From the NCBI GenBank assembly GCA_025361505.1, contig JANYKZ010000042.1, forward strand, positions 1 through 37,404: 37,404 nucleotides of DNA, given 5' to 3'. Position 1 is the stretch's first letter, and each line of letters opens with the position of its first letter. A program made the position numbers and the translations under genes. Of this stretch, positions 11,001 through 19,345 are shown one piece after another. The notes beneath the pieces are model-generated. The model had not been told where the DNA came from, searched no databases, and was given only the letters and a program-made list of their open reading frames with translations. This DNA comes from Coriobacteriia bacterium (GTDB lineage Bacteria; Actinomycetota; Coriobacteriia; Anaerosomatales; PALSA-660).

Positions 11001-13409
11001 GAGCGTCGGGACCTTCGCGCCGCCGTGGCAGGTTGCACATCCGAGCTTCGCAGCGTGCACCTTGGCGAGGTCGGCGCCGCCTCCGTGACACGAGCCGGTG
11101 GTGCAACCACCGAACTTCGCGGGCCACGTCGTGATGGTATGGGATGTGTCCGCCGCGCCGTGCATCGGCTTCGTCGATGAGGGGGAGTGGCACCCTCCCT
11201 GGACGCAGCTCCTCGTCCAGGTCCCGCCGAGGACGGCCTTCACGCCTGCGGCGTGGCACAGGGCGCAGTTGCCGGCGTGCAGGGTGCGCAGGTCCAGCGA
11301 CGAGTGGCAGTCTGCGCACGCGTGTGTGCCGTAGCCGACACCGTTGATCACGATCGTCTGTGAGGCCGGGGTCGCTGCGTGCGCAGCCACAAGGTCGTGG
11401 TTCGCGTGGCACTGCGCGCAGCTGACGATTCCGGCGGATATCGCGTTCCTGACGTTGCTCGCGAGCGAATCGTGACAGGTGTCACACGCCTTCTTGTGGA
11501 TGGTGATGAGGCTGGTGTCCGTAGGAGCGTGGCAGGCGGCGCAGGAGTCGTTCCGGACGACGTCATGCAGCCCGGAATGGTCGAGGAAGCCGTGGCAGTT
11601 CGCGCAGCCCCTTTTGTGCGTCGCGATCGCGGACTTCGTGGCAGCGGAGGCGGTGGCTGCGTGGCACACGATGCAGCCCGAGTGGATCGTCATGAGGCTT
11701 GTCTTCGCAGAGCCGTGGCACGGAGCAGCCGCGCACGAGTCGGTGCGCTTCACCACGTGCGCCGCCCCGTGGTCGAGGAAGCCGTGGCAGTTCGCGCACG
11801 AGCGGTCTCCCGAGATGATGCCGGCCTTGGTCGCGGCCGGAGCATCCTTGCCATGACACTCGGCGCAGGACCCGTGGACCGCCGTCAGGTCTGTGGCGAC
11901 GGAGCCGTGACATGAGGCGACGGCGCAGGTGTCGTCCCGTGTGACCGCGTGCTGCGCCGTGTGGCTGGTGAAGCCGTGGCAGCCCGAGCAGGACGCCACG
12001 CCCGCCAGGATCGCGCTCTTCGCGGCCGACGACGCGGTGTCGCCGTGGCATGACGCGCAGCCGGCGTGGATCGTGATCAGGTTCGAGTCCGCCGAGCCAT
12101 GGCACTTCGGAGCGGCGCAGGTGTCGTTGCGGGTCACCGAGTGCAGCGGCGTGTGAGCAGTGAAGTCGTGGCAACCTTCGCACGCGGTCGAACGGCTGGC
12201 GATCGCGGTTCTGACGCGAGGATCGGTGCTCTTGTGACAGGTGTCGCACGAGAGCCGCGGGGCATCCGGCACGCCGCCGATGGTGCGGCGGTAGTGCTCG
12301 GTCGTCAGTGAGGCCACGTGACAGCCTGACCGCACGCAGAACGCGCTCGCGGATCGGTGGTACGGCTCGAGCGACGTCGAGTGTATGGGCCCGATGCCCG
12401 GGAAAGTGCCCGTGTGGCAGCGGGCGCAGTTGCCATCCAGCACGTGCGGGAAAGTCCCGCCGCCTCGATGGCAGACGGGATTGGCCGCGCAGCCGGGTGT
12501 GTGCGCCGACGTGTCGCCGGCGGTGTACGAGCGCATCGGAGTGCCGTCGATGCGGCGCGGGGCCGATCCGTTGTGGCAGGCCACGCAGTCCGTCATCGGG
12601 TGTGCGGACGGGAAGCCCGCGTGGCAGCCGGCGCAGTCGGTCATGGCGACGGAGTTCGGCATCGGCACGATGGGCGGTGCGAGGACCGTGATGCTCCAGC
12701 TATAGGATCCGGTCTTCCCTTTGAGGTCGGTGACGGTGACTGCGATGGTGTGGACTCCCACCCCAAGGTCGGACGTCATGGCAGGGGCTGCAATCTTGAA
12801 CTGCGTGTACCTCGTCGAGTAGGAGACGAGTGGGGTGACCGAGTGCCCGTCGATCGTCATCTCGAGCCCGCTGCTGCCCAGCGCTCCATTGAGCGCCGAG
12901 ACGCTGACCGAGATCGCGGGGCGGGGCTCGTCGTCGCTCGATCCGCCGGCAGGGACGGGCGCGGAGAACGCGACCGGGTTCGTGACCGTGAAGCTCCACG
13001 AGTAGGTGGAGTTCCGATGCCTGAGATCATGGGTCTTGACGGTGATCCTGTGAGGTCCCAGCGGCAGGTCGCCCGTCAGCCGGTAGGCCAGTCGAACCCG
13101 GCGATAGTCGGGGTGCGCGGCGTTCCACGGGCCCGAGACGAGGTAGGTGGCGGTCGGCTTCACCGCATGGCCATCCAGGGTCATGGAGTAGGCGCCCGCA
13201 CCGTGCAGGCCGTAGCGGTCATAGACGGTGACCCAGATCGTCGGACGAGAGGGAGCCGACAGCGTCGCGCCCGAGGCGGGGGACTTCGACGAGAATGTCG
13301 CGGTGTTCGCCGCGAAGGCCGCCGCCGGAAGGGCCGCGGCGAGTACCAGGCTCGCGAGAAGTGCCCCCATCCGCACGCGTCGAAACACGCCGTGATCCAG
13401 TGTCCCCAT
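8034..13409 (-). CDS. giant secreted multihaem c-type cytochrome (about 61 haem motifs)
   Basis: Predicted extracellular electron-transfer protein of 1791 aa. A Sec-type signal peptide (residues 1-33, cleavage AFA|ANTA) leads to two Ig-like beta domains (about 34-145 and 146-245; marks VYDRYG, SMTLDG, TYSWSFTV). The haem region (259-1690) has, by hand count, 61 motifs: 40 CXXCH, 19 CX4CH, one CX5CH (CAANPVCH) and one CX3CH (CSWNCH). It includes six tandem 72-aa units (about residues 820-1255). Residues about 1700-1791 resemble an OmpL47-type beta domain (YYKIDGGGWAQGT, YFYSDDACGNTE), absent from the two sister proteins. No LPXTG, SLH or C-terminal membrane helix is seen. Start: ATG at 13409 after a G-rich GGGGGGA. 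Cytochrome 2 lies upstream on the same strand with a terminator between, so this gene probably has its own promoter. Substrate and partner are unknown. Confidence 0.9.
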   Translation of the reverse strand: MGTLDHGVFRRVRMGALLASLVLAAALPAAAFAANTATFSSKSPASGATLSAPSRPTIWVTVYDRYGLHGAGAYSMTLDGHAVKPTATYLVSGPWNAAHPDYRRVRLAYRLTGDLPLGPHRITVKTHDLRHRNSTYSWSFTVTNPVAFSAPVPAGGSSDDEPRPAISVSVSALNGALGSSGLEMTIDGHSVTPLVSYSTRYTQFKIAAPAMTSDLGVGVHTIAVTVTDLKGKTGSYSWSITVLAPPIVPMPNSVAMTDCAGCHAGFPSAHPMTDCVACHNGSAPRRIDGTPMRSYTAGDTSAHTPGCAANPVCHRGGGTFPHVLDGNCARCHTGTFPGIGPIHSTSLEPYHRSASAFCVRSGCHVASLTTEHYRRTIGGVPDAPRLSCDTCHKSTDPRVRTAIASRSTACEGCHDFTAHTPLHSVTRNDTCAAPKCHGSADSNLITIHAGCASCHGDTASSAAKSAILAGVASCSGCHGFTSHTAQHAVTRDDTCAVASCHGSVATDLTAVHGSCAECHGKDAPAATKAGIISGDRSCANCHGFLDHGAAHVVKRTDSCAAAPCHGSAKTSLMTIHSGCIVCHAATASAATKSAIATHKRGCANCHGFLDHSGLHDVVRNDSCAACHAPTDTSLITIHKKACDTCHDSLASNVRNAISAGIVSCAQCHANHDLVAAHAATPASQTIVINGVGYGTHACADCHSSLDLRTLHAGNCALCHAAGVKAVLGGTWTRSCVQGGCHSPSSTKPMHGAADTSHTITTWPAKFGGCTTGSCHGGGADLAKVHAAKLGCATCHGGAKVPTLDCGAVACHAGLDHAAKHALPSPRVDGCTGSACHDGTNLGAIQFKGATSAKHAACATCHSSSDPNVSGAIASHDLRCATCHPTVDHAAKHGLPSPRVDGCTGSACHNGTNLTAIRFKGAVSAKHGACATCHASKDTIVIGAIASHDLRCATCHPTIDHAAKHALPSPRVDGCTGSACHDGTNLGAIRFKGSVSAKHAACATCHSSSDPNVIGAIAEQDLRCDTCHPTTDHAAKHALPSTRVDGCTGSQCHDGTNLTAIRFKGAVSAKHAWCATCHSSSDPNVIGAIAEQDLRCDTCHPTTDHAAKHALPATRADGCTGSACHDGTNLGAIRFKGAVSAKHASCATCHSSSDPNVIGAIAEQDLRCDTCHPTTDHTAKHALPATRADGCTGSACHDGTNLIAINSTTGVVSAKHGACVTCHASKDSRVTGAIAANDLRCATCHPSAHSSSHAWCSDCHSAIYGLSYRHYPAAQPDRACSSCHGTPFQTLDGAIWAQTSDDHISSTCANRGCHDDWGIGSPNDPGATGDLHTVPASSAACLGSGCHAGNLTLIHAKGCATCHEPDPAGTIAPATIRSALANHDTSCAACHGPGSPADHGSHPATVSAGTITILGTRYADQSCSSCHGTMDLQLVHGEKGNRESCTKCHPTPASTASDGFSCLQDACHKAGTPRAMHVSVDAEHTLGAAPSCIARDCHTGGVGGTNVIAIHTAQGCVTCHSGSKALTTNCSAPDCHDPAAAHPYPDAHPKMADSHALGLSPTCVKSGCHTGDVVAIHGRTRCPACHGNPDHALSKDCVTCHPDTSLTAHVNVHLDCNVCHTKAGGWHPRKYGTPAPAIISAATACSACHTSLIGSPTSALVGRYPHPAPWYMTSYTCSWNCHGNQDSPQWQSHLNGPYDKIPPTTTATRPGSSGGSATIELTVTDTGEYSPLGSGVAHTYYKIDGGGWAQGTTVVIPAPGTGAVDHHVYFYSDDACGNTEAQHDITVSVTAE
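9680..10985 (-). repeat. six tandem 216-bp (72-aa, three-haem) coding repeats
   Basis: Inside cytochrome 1 the codons for CTGS(A/Q)CH recur with exact 216-base spacing: equivalent bases at 9841, 10057, 10273, 10489, 10705 and 10921. Each unit carries one CX4CH and two CXXCH motifs in the order CTGSACH, CATCH, C(A/D)TCHP, with conserved SAKH, DHAAKHALP and DPNVIGAIA segments. Units are near-identical at DNA level, so recent duplication or gene conversion is likely. Outer limits are approximate. Confidence 0.9.
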
Positions 13410-13503
13410 GAGTCCCCCCGGCTCGATTCCCCGTATGCTGCGCTCGACGATCCCGGTGAGTTCGAAGGATGCGTGGAACGCGGTTGGATTCCTGCCCCCA
13501 GCA

Positions 13504-13521
13504 GCTCACTGTACAGGGGAA
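13504..13521 (-). promoter_or_regulatory. candidate operator/promoter element upstream of cytochrome 1
   Basis: Read toward the gene, TTCCCCTGTACAGTGAGC, containing the 8-bp palindrome CTGTACAG, ends 94 bases before the start codon. The same element (one base shorter, few changes) sits at an almost identical distance before cytochrome 2. TACAGT within it fits an actinobacterial -10, but no convincing -35 is seen. Called from the shared sequence and position. Confidence 0.4.
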
Positions 13522-13570
13522 CCGGGCCCGGTGCCACACGGCGCTCACGCGCAGCCGGCGGTGCGCTCCC

Positions 13571-13593
13571 AGCCCGGAATGTGGGTCCGGGCT
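13571..13593. other. 8-bp inverted repeat in the cytochrome 1-2 intergenic space
   Basis: AGCCCGGA and TCCGGGCT flank a seven-base loop. It lies in the 298-base gap between the two minus-strand cytochrome genes, between the terminator of cytochrome 2 and the candidate control element of cytochrome 1. It may be a second terminator arm or chance in GC-rich DNA. No tRNA or small ORF was recognised in the gap. Confidence 0.3.
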
Positions 13594-13645
13594 CGGGGCC
13601 GAGTGTGTCGGACGCGGGCCCGCGCGAGGGCGTCTTCACAAGGAA

Positions 13646-13680
13646 GAAGGGCCCCGGTGCGGTTCGCACCGGGGCCCTTC
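13646..13680 (-). terminator. terminator of cytochrome 2
   Basis: Perfect 16-bp stem (GAAGGGCCCCGGTGCG and complement) with a three-base loop. It starts 28 bases past the cytochrome 2 stop and is followed on the minus strand by a pyrimidine run (TTCCTT). It separates cytochrome 2 from cytochrome 1. Confidence 0.8.
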
Positions 13681-13707
13681 CTGGCTGTGAAGCGTGTGGC
13701 TAGGGCC

Positions 13708-16700
13708 TTACCAGCTCACGTTGTACGGTGAGCCGCTCATGCAGCCATGGCATGTTGACGGGTGGTACCAGATGTGAGGACCGCTCCCATGGCATGAGGC
13801 GCAGTTGCCGACACCGACGGTCGGACCGCTGTAGTGGTCGCCGTTGTGGCAGTTGTTGCAGTCGGCGTGCGCTGCGGTATGGTCGGCGGCTGGATGGCAG
13901 GTGGAGCACGTGGTCGACGGCGTGACTCCCGGTCCGTGACACGCCTCGCAGTGCTGGACCCCGGTCTTCACGTGGATCGCGGAAACGTCTGTGGGATGGC
14001 AGCCCGCTACGTTGCATCCGGCGGCGGCAACGGCGTGCTTTGCGGACGCTCCATCGTGGTGCGTCGCGTGGCACGTGGTGCACGTCGTCGTGGGTGTCGG
14101 GCCGTTGGCCACGTGGCAGTTCTGGCAGCTGTTGGTCGTCGGGGCGTGCGTGACAGAGACATCGACCGGGTGGCAGCCGACGGCTGTGCCGGTGCAGCCA
14201 CTCGCCGATACATCATGAGAGCTCGCGGCGTTCGCGTGGTAGCTGCCCGTCGTATGGCACGTCGTGCAGACGGTGGTCGGCGTGTGGTCCGGGTTGGCGT
14301 GGCACGCCTGGCACTTGCTGACCCCGTCCTTCACGTGGATCTTGGCGACCTGGTCGGTGTGGCACGGCGTGCACGTGTTGGCCGCCGCCGTGTGCGGTAT
14401 GACCGGGACCACGTGGTCGGCGAGCGTCGCGAAGTGGCAGGTCGAGCACACCAGAGACGGCGTCTTGCCGGTCGCGTGGCAGGCGGTGCAGCCGGGGATC
14501 GCATGGCCCGGCCAGTCCGCGAAGTGGATCGTGACGACCGTCGCGAGGTGGCAACCGGAGGTCACGCACTCCGCGTCGATCGTGCCCGTGACGGTGTGAG
14601 CCGCGGCAGGCGCCGGGTGAGCGATGGTGAAGCCGCCCACGTGGCAGGTCGAGCACACCAGCGACGGCGTCTTGCCGGGGGAGTGGCATGCGGCACAGCC
14701 GGGGCCGGGGTCGCCGTTCGGGTAGTTCGCCCCATGGATCGTTGCCACGTTGGCGGTGTGGCATCCCGAGTCGCCCGGAGTGCAGGTTCCGACCGGGGCC
14801 GTGTGTGAGGTGTCCTGGCTCGCGTGACGCGCGGGCACGGTGCTCGGGGCGTGGCATACGTTGCAGTCCACCGTCGCCGCGTGGTCCGGGTTCGAGTGGC
14901 ACGCCGCGCACGACGGACCGGTCCTGCCGTCCTTGTAGGGAGCCGCGTGGATGGCGGCGACCGAGCCGAAGTGGCAGCCGATCTGGTTGCACACGATCAC
15001 GGGCGGCGTGTGCTGCGTCGTGATGTACGAGTTATGAACCGTCTGGCTGTTGCTGCCGTGGCAGACCGTGCAGTCGGCTGTCAGCGCGTGGTTCGGGTTC
15101 GCGTGGCACGCGGCGCAGCCCGGAGCGTTCGTGCCCGCCGAGTGCAGGGTCACCACGTTGTTCACGTGGCAGCCGGCCTTGATGCAGGAGGGGATCGTCG
15201 GGTTGTGCGACGCGTCGCCGCGGGTGTGCACGACCGCCGTGTCGGATCCGTGACACGTGGAGCAGATCAGCGACGGGGTCTTGCTCGGATCATGGCAGGC
15301 CGCGCAGCCGGGCGCGTTGGCGCCCGCGCTGTGGAGGGCGACGACGTCGGCGGCGTGACAGCCGGCGGTGACGCAGCCGGTGTCATCCGTGCTCGCGACC
15401 AGGTGCTTGGCAGCAGCGCCCGTGTGCAGCACCAACGGGTCCTGAGTGTGACACGTCCCGCAGACCAGCGACGGCGTCGTGGTGTCGTTGTGGCACGCGG
15501 CGCACTGCGACGTCGACGGGTCGTGGAGTACGGCCACATTGGCGCCGTGGCAGAAGCTGTTGACGCACACGCCGGGCTGGGCCGTATGAGAGGTCTCAAG
15601 GCCCGCGAGGTTGGCGTGGAGCAGGGCAGGCGACTTGGTGTGGCAATCGGTGCACACGACCGACGCGGTCACGCCGTCGGCGTGGCAGCGATAGCAGAGC
15701 CGCTTGTGCACTACCACGACGTAGTGCGAGTGGCAGCCCGAGGTCACGCACAGCCCGGTCGTGTTCGTGTGCGCGGGCGTGCCTGCGGCGTGGACGACCA
15801 GGTTGTCGGTCGAGTGGCACGCCGCGCACGCGACGGTCAGCGTCTTGCCGGGCGCGTGACAGGCGGCGCAGCCCGGGGCGTTGGCCCCCGCGGTGTGCAG
15901 CGTCACGACGTTGGGAACGTGGCAGCCGCCCTGGACGCAGTAGCCGGCGGGAGCCGTGTGGGGCCGCGTGCCCGGCGCGTGGACGACCGAGAGGTCGGTG
16001 CCGTGGCACGTGGCGCACACGACGGTCGGAGTGACACCGTCCGCATGGCACGCGGCGCACGAGGGGCCGGTCGTGCCGTCGGAGTGGGTCGTCGTGTGGA
16101 TCGCGATGACGTCGGAGATGTGGCAGCCCGCAGTCACGCAGGTGCTGGCGGGGGAGACGTGGGACGCGGCCGCCCACACGTGCTGCGGCGCGGTCGCGCC
16201 GGTGTGACAGTCGGCGCACACGATCGAGGCCGCATGGTCCGGGTTGCGGTGGCACGCGGCGCAGCTCGGGCCGGCGCTGGCGTCGTGGTTGGGAGTGTCG
16301 TGGATCACGGCCACGTTGGCGCTGTGACACGTCGACGTGATGCAGGTCGGGCTCCAGCCCGTGTGCGAGTCCGAACCGCGAGCGTGGAGCTCGGACATGG
16401 TCTTGGTGTGGCAGGTCGCGCAGGTCGTCGAGGCGGTCACGCCCGGGGCGTGGCACGCGGAGCAGCCCGGACCGTTGACGTGGGCGGTGGCGACGTTGCG
16501 ATCGTGGCAGGAACTGCCGATGCACGAGGTCCCCGCGGGGGCGGTGTGCGACGCGTCGGCGCTGGCGTGGAGGGTCCCCACGTCGCCCTTGTGGCAGTCG
16601 CCGCACAGGATCGACGGGGTCTCACCGGGCGCGTGGCAGGCGGTGCAGCCCGGGGGGTTGACGCCGGCGCTGTGGATCGCCGTGACGTCGGCCACGTGGC

Positions 16701-19140
16701 ACCCGAAGGTGACGCAGCTGCTGCTCGAAGCGACGTGGAAGCCGGCGGCCGAGGCGTGGATGGTAGCGACGCTGTCCTTGTGGCAGTCGGCGCAGGTCGT
16801 CGAGGGCGTCTTGAAGCCGTCGTGGCACGCGACGCAGCCGATCCCCTTGGAGTGGATCGCGGCGACGTTGGTGGTGTGGCACGCCGTCACGCACAGGCCG
16901 GCGGGCAGCACGTGCTTGGGGTCGGCCTTCGCATGGATGGTGGTGATGTCTCCGGAGTGGCAGAAGGCGCATGCCGCGGAAGGAGTGACGCCGGGCGCGT
17001 GACAGGCGGCGCAGCCGGGGCCGCCTGTCTTGCCGTGGATCGCGGTGATGTCGGGCTCGTGGCAGGTCACCGACACGCAGCTCACGACCGGCGCGGTGTG
17101 TGAGGCGCCCGCCTTCGCGTGGATTGTGTTGATGCCGCCGGTGTGGCAGGTGGCGCACACGAGGGAGGGCGTGGTGCCCAAGGCGTGGCAGGCCGCGCAA
17201 CCCGGTGCGTTGACGCCGGCGCTATGGATGGCGGTGACGTCGGTAACGTTCCCCTTGGGGTTGGTGAGGTGGCAGCCAGGCGCCTTGACGCATCCGGTGT
17301 CCTCGGTGCTGGCGGGTGCGGTGTGCGCGGCGGCGGCGTTCTTGTGAACGGTGCCGAGGTCGCCGGTGTGGCAGCTCTCGCAGACCACCGAGGCGGTCTG
17401 GCCGTCGGCGTGACAGGCGACGCAGCCGGGTCCGGGCCTGCCGTCGGTGTAGGTGGCCAGGTGGATCGCGGTGACGTCGCTCACATGGCAGCCGGGCTTC
17501 ACGCACGTTCCGGTGGGAGCCGTGTGGCTGGTTCCGATGGTCAGGTGCTTCGGGGCCGTCGGTCCGTTGTGGCAGGTCGCGCAGACCGTCGACGGCGTGG
17601 CCGTGCCGTTGTGGCACCGCGTGCAGTCGTTCTTGTGGATGAGGGCGACGTCCTTGGCGTGGCACGTGGTGGAGATGCATCCGCTCGCGGCGGGCGTGTG
17701 CTTGACCGAGACGCCGGTGTGGATCGAGTTGGGAGGGTGGCAGTCCCCACACGTGGTGGAAGCCGTCTTGTTCGGGGCGTGGCAGGCGTCGCACTTGCCG
17801 TGGTGGATGTCGGCGACGTTCACGGGGTGGCAGGAGGAGCCGATGCAACTCCCGCTCGCGATGTGCTGGGTCGTCGTTCCGGGATGCGCTATCGCGCCGA
17901 AGTCGTGGCAGCTCTCGCAGGCCGTTGACTTGGTATCGATGGCGGCGCGCACCGCCGGGTCCGTGCTGCCATGGCACGTGGCGCAGGAGAGCTTCACGCC
18001 GTTGACGGTGCGGCGGTAGTGCTCGACCGTCAGGGATGCGACGTGACAGCCGGAGCGGATGCAGAACTGACTCGCCGACTGATGGAGGGACTCGGTGGCC
18101 AGTGTGTGCGCGGCCGGGATACCGGCGTACGTCCCGGTGTGGCAGCGCGCACAGTCGGTGCCGACGACGTGCGGGAAGGCTCCGCCGCCGCGGTGGCACG
18201 GCGAGGTGGCACACGCCGTGGTGTGAGCGGACGGATCGGAGGGGGCGTACTCGTTCATCGGCGTACCGTCGGCCCGGTGGGGTGCATTCGGGCCGTGGCA
18301 GGCGACGCAGTTGGTCATCGGGTGGGCCGTCAGGATGCCGACGTGGCAGTCCGCGCACGAGGTGCCGGTGACGGGCATCGGCAGGAACGTCGGCTCAGCC
18401 ACCGTGAACGCCCACGAATAGGTGGACACGTTGCCCTGGGTGTCGCTCACGGCGACGGCGACGCTGTGGGACCCGGTCCGAAGGGCGGAGGACACGGGGT
18501 AGGAGATCTTGAATCCGGTGTAGACGCCTGAGGTCGAGTAGTTCACGACGGGCGTGACCGCCGCGCCGTCCAGGGTCATCGTGCACTTGCCGGCGTCCGA
18601 GACGCCGTACTTGTCATACGCCGTCAGCGAGATCGTCGGGCGGGGCGAGGTGCTGCTGGACCCGTTCGCCGGGAGGGGTGCGGAGAAGGTCGCCTTGTAC
18701 GCGGGAGGCGGTCCCTGAACGACGAAGCTCCACGAAAGCGTGGAGTTCTTGCTCCTGAGATCGTGGACCTTGACCGAGACCGTGTGCTTGCCGGGCGCCA
18801 GGTTGCTGGTAAGGCGGCCGGTGAGCCGGAAGCGCGTGTAGTTGGGATGCGAGGGGTTCCACGAGCCGGTGACGATGTAGGTCGTCGAGACGACCATCTG
18901 CTTGCCGTCCAGGGTCATCGAGAACGCGCCTGACCCGTGGGCTCCGTATCGGTCGTAGACGGTGACCGAGATCGCCGGCCGTGCGGTCGCCAGCTGCGCG
19001 CTCGAGGCCGGGGCGCGCAAAGTGAACGACGCGGTGTTGGCGGCGTAGGCGGCTACGGGTGCGAGCAGCGCGAATGCGACTGCGGCGACGAACGCGCCCG
19101 CCAGGAATCGGCGGCGAACGGGGGCCGGAACGGTGCCCAT
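13708..19140 (-). CDS. giant secreted multihaem c-type cytochrome (about 72 haem motifs, strict three-haem repeat)
   Basis: Predicted extracellular electron conduit, 1810 aa. Signal peptide 1-33 (cleavage AYA|ANTA), two Ig-like domains (about 34-147 and 150-250), then 72 motifs by hand count from Cys262 to the C-terminus, about one per 21 residues: 50 CXXCH, 18 CX4CH, one CX3CH, one CX5CH and two CX6CH. From motif 5 to motif 70 they form 22 triplets in which the first motif has the longer linker and the next two are CXXCH. Most units also hold three further conserved histidines (AIH, an H after the third motif, and SHTAP), as needed for bis-histidine ligation. The protein ends shortly after the last motif with no anchor. 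ATG at 19140 has GGAGGG only three bases upstream, which is short but the best choice. It is divergent from cytochrome 3. Function is inferred from haem content and export; redox partner unknown. Confidence 0.9.
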   Translation of the reverse strand: MGTVPAPVRRRFLAGAFVAAVAFALLAPVAAYAANTASFTLRAPASSAQLATARPAISVTVYDRYGAHGSGAFSMTLDGKQMVVSTTYIVTGSWNPSHPNYTRFRLTGRLTSNLAPGKHTVSVKVHDLRSKNSTLSWSFVVQGPPPAYKATFSAPLPANGSSSTSPRPTISLTAYDKYGVSDAGKCTMTLDGAAVTPVVNYSTSGVYTGFKISYPVSSALRTGSHSVAVAVSDTQGNVSTYSWAFTVAEPTFLPMPVTGTSCADCHVGILTAHPMTNCVACHGPNAPHRADGTPMNEYAPSDPSAHTTACATSPCHRGGGAFPHVVGTDCARCHTGTYAGIPAAHTLATESLHQSASQFCIRSGCHVASLTVEHYRRTVNGVKLSCATCHGSTDPAVRAAIDTKSTACESCHDFGAIAHPGTTTQHIASGSCIGSSCHPVNVADIHHGKCDACHAPNKTASTTCGDCHPPNSIHTGVSVKHTPAASGCISTTCHAKDVALIHKNDCTRCHNGTATPSTVCATCHNGPTAPKHLTIGTSHTAPTGTCVKPGCHVSDVTAIHLATYTDGRPGPGCVACHADGQTASVVCESCHTGDLGTVHKNAAAAHTAPASTEDTGCVKAPGCHLTNPKGNVTDVTAIHSAGVNAPGCAACHALGTTPSLVCATCHTGGINTIHAKAGASHTAPVVSCVSVTCHEPDITAIHGKTGGPGCAACHAPGVTPSAACAFCHSGDITTIHAKADPKHVLPAGLCVTACHTTNVAAIHSKGIGCVACHDGFKTPSTTCADCHKDSVATIHASAAGFHVASSSSCVTFGCHVADVTAIHSAGVNPPGCTACHAPGETPSILCGDCHKGDVGTLHASADASHTAPAGTSCIGSSCHDRNVATAHVNGPGCSACHAPGVTASTTCATCHTKTMSELHARGSDSHTGWSPTCITSTCHSANVAVIHDTPNHDASAGPSCAACHRNPDHAASIVCADCHTGATAPQHVWAAASHVSPASTCVTAGCHISDVIAIHTTTHSDGTTGPSCAACHADGVTPTVVCATCHGTDLSVVHAPGTRPHTAPAGYCVQGGCHVPNVVTLHTAGANAPGCAACHAPGKTLTVACAACHSTDNLVVHAAGTPAHTNTTGLCVTSGCHSHYVVVVHKRLCYRCHADGVTASVVCTDCHTKSPALLHANLAGLETSHTAQPGVCVNSFCHGANVAVLHDPSTSQCAACHNDTTTPSLVCGTCHTQDPLVLHTGAAAKHLVASTDDTGCVTAGCHAADVVALHSAGANAPGCAACHDPSKTPSLICSTCHGSDTAVVHTRGDASHNPTIPSCIKAGCHVNNVVTLHSAGTNAPGCAACHANPNHALTADCTVCHGSNSQTVHNSYITTQHTPPVIVCNQIGCHFGSVAAIHAAPYKDGRTGPSCAACHSNPDHAATVDCNVCHAPSTVPARHASQDTSHTAPVGTCTPGDSGCHTANVATIHGANYPNGDPGPGCAACHSPGKTPSLVCSTCHVGGFTIAHPAPAAAHTVTGTIDAECVTSGCHLATVVTIHFADWPGHAIPGCTACHATGKTPSLVCSTCHFATLADHVVPVIPHTAAANTCTPCHTDQVAKIHVKDGVSKCQACHANPDHTPTTVCTTCHTTGSYHANAASSHDVSASGCTGTAVGCHPVDVSVTHAPTTNSCQNCHVANGPTPTTTCTTCHATHHDGASAKHAVAAAGCNVAGCHPTDVSAIHVKTGVQHCEACHGPGVTPSTTCSTCHPAADHTAAHADCNNCHNGDHYSGPTVGVGNCASCHGSGPHIWYHPSTCHGCMSGSPYNVSW
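13894..18068 (-). repeat. array of 22 three-haem protein repeat units
   Basis: Coding repeat of roughly 55-70 residues within cytochrome 2. Consensus order: SHTAP, C-X(4)-CH, V-x-x-IH, PGCAACHAPG, TPS-x-x-C-x-x-CH, then an H about 5-10 residues on. The first motif of each unit varies in linker length (2 to 6 residues) while the other two stay CXXCH. Units differ more at DNA level than the 216-bp repeats of cytochrome 1, so this array looks older. Confidence 0.85.
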
Positions 19141-19233
19141 GTACCCTCCACAAGGTCATCTACGACGGCGACGACCGGAAGGGCATGATGCCCCGCCCCC
19201 CGGCGTTTCGTGCGCAATCATAATATGGAGCGC

Positions 19234-19250
19234 GCTCCCTGCACAGGGAA
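19234..19250 (-). promoter_or_regulatory. candidate operator and promoter of cytochrome 2
   Basis: Read toward the gene, TTCCCTGTGCAGGGAGC, containing the inverted repeat CCCTG-N2-CAGGG, ends 93 bases before the start codon. A TATTAT hexamer (19225 down to 19220, minus strand), in the only AT-rich patch of the 290-base divergent gap, is a plausible -10. The palindrome would then cover the -35. The match to the element before cytochrome 1 is the main support. Confidence 0.45.
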
Positions 19251-19345
19251 TCTCGCCCAACGGGTACCGATCCGGCTCTCGCGGGGGTGCCCGGCCGCGC
19301 CGCGACGGCGCTCAACGCTCGCATCTCTCGCGTATCCAACCTCCG

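Noticed and set aside
8466-11180. 904-codon open frame on the plus strand opposite cytochrome 1 (similar long frames opposite cytochromes 2 and 3)
   Set aside because: Low-complexity Arg/Gly/Val-rich translation with no domain. It is a shadow of GC-rich, repeat-rich haem codons on the coding strand.
13446-13475. tRNA T-loop-like GTTCGAA in the gap between cytochromes 1 and 2
   Set aside because: No acceptor, D or anticodon stem can be built around it on either strand.
19090-19140. Twin-arginine signal in cytochrome 2 (RRRFLAG)
   Set aside because: c-type cytochromes receive haem after unfolded Sec export, and the sister proteins lack the motif. An ordinary Sec signal is more likely.
19234-19300. 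Cyclic-di-GMP (GEMM-I) riboswitch before cytochrome 3, suggested by GCACAGGG
   Set aside because: The second conserved half (ACGCAAAGCC-like segment and tetraloop helix) is absent. The segment is better explained by the palindrome shared with cytochrome 1.
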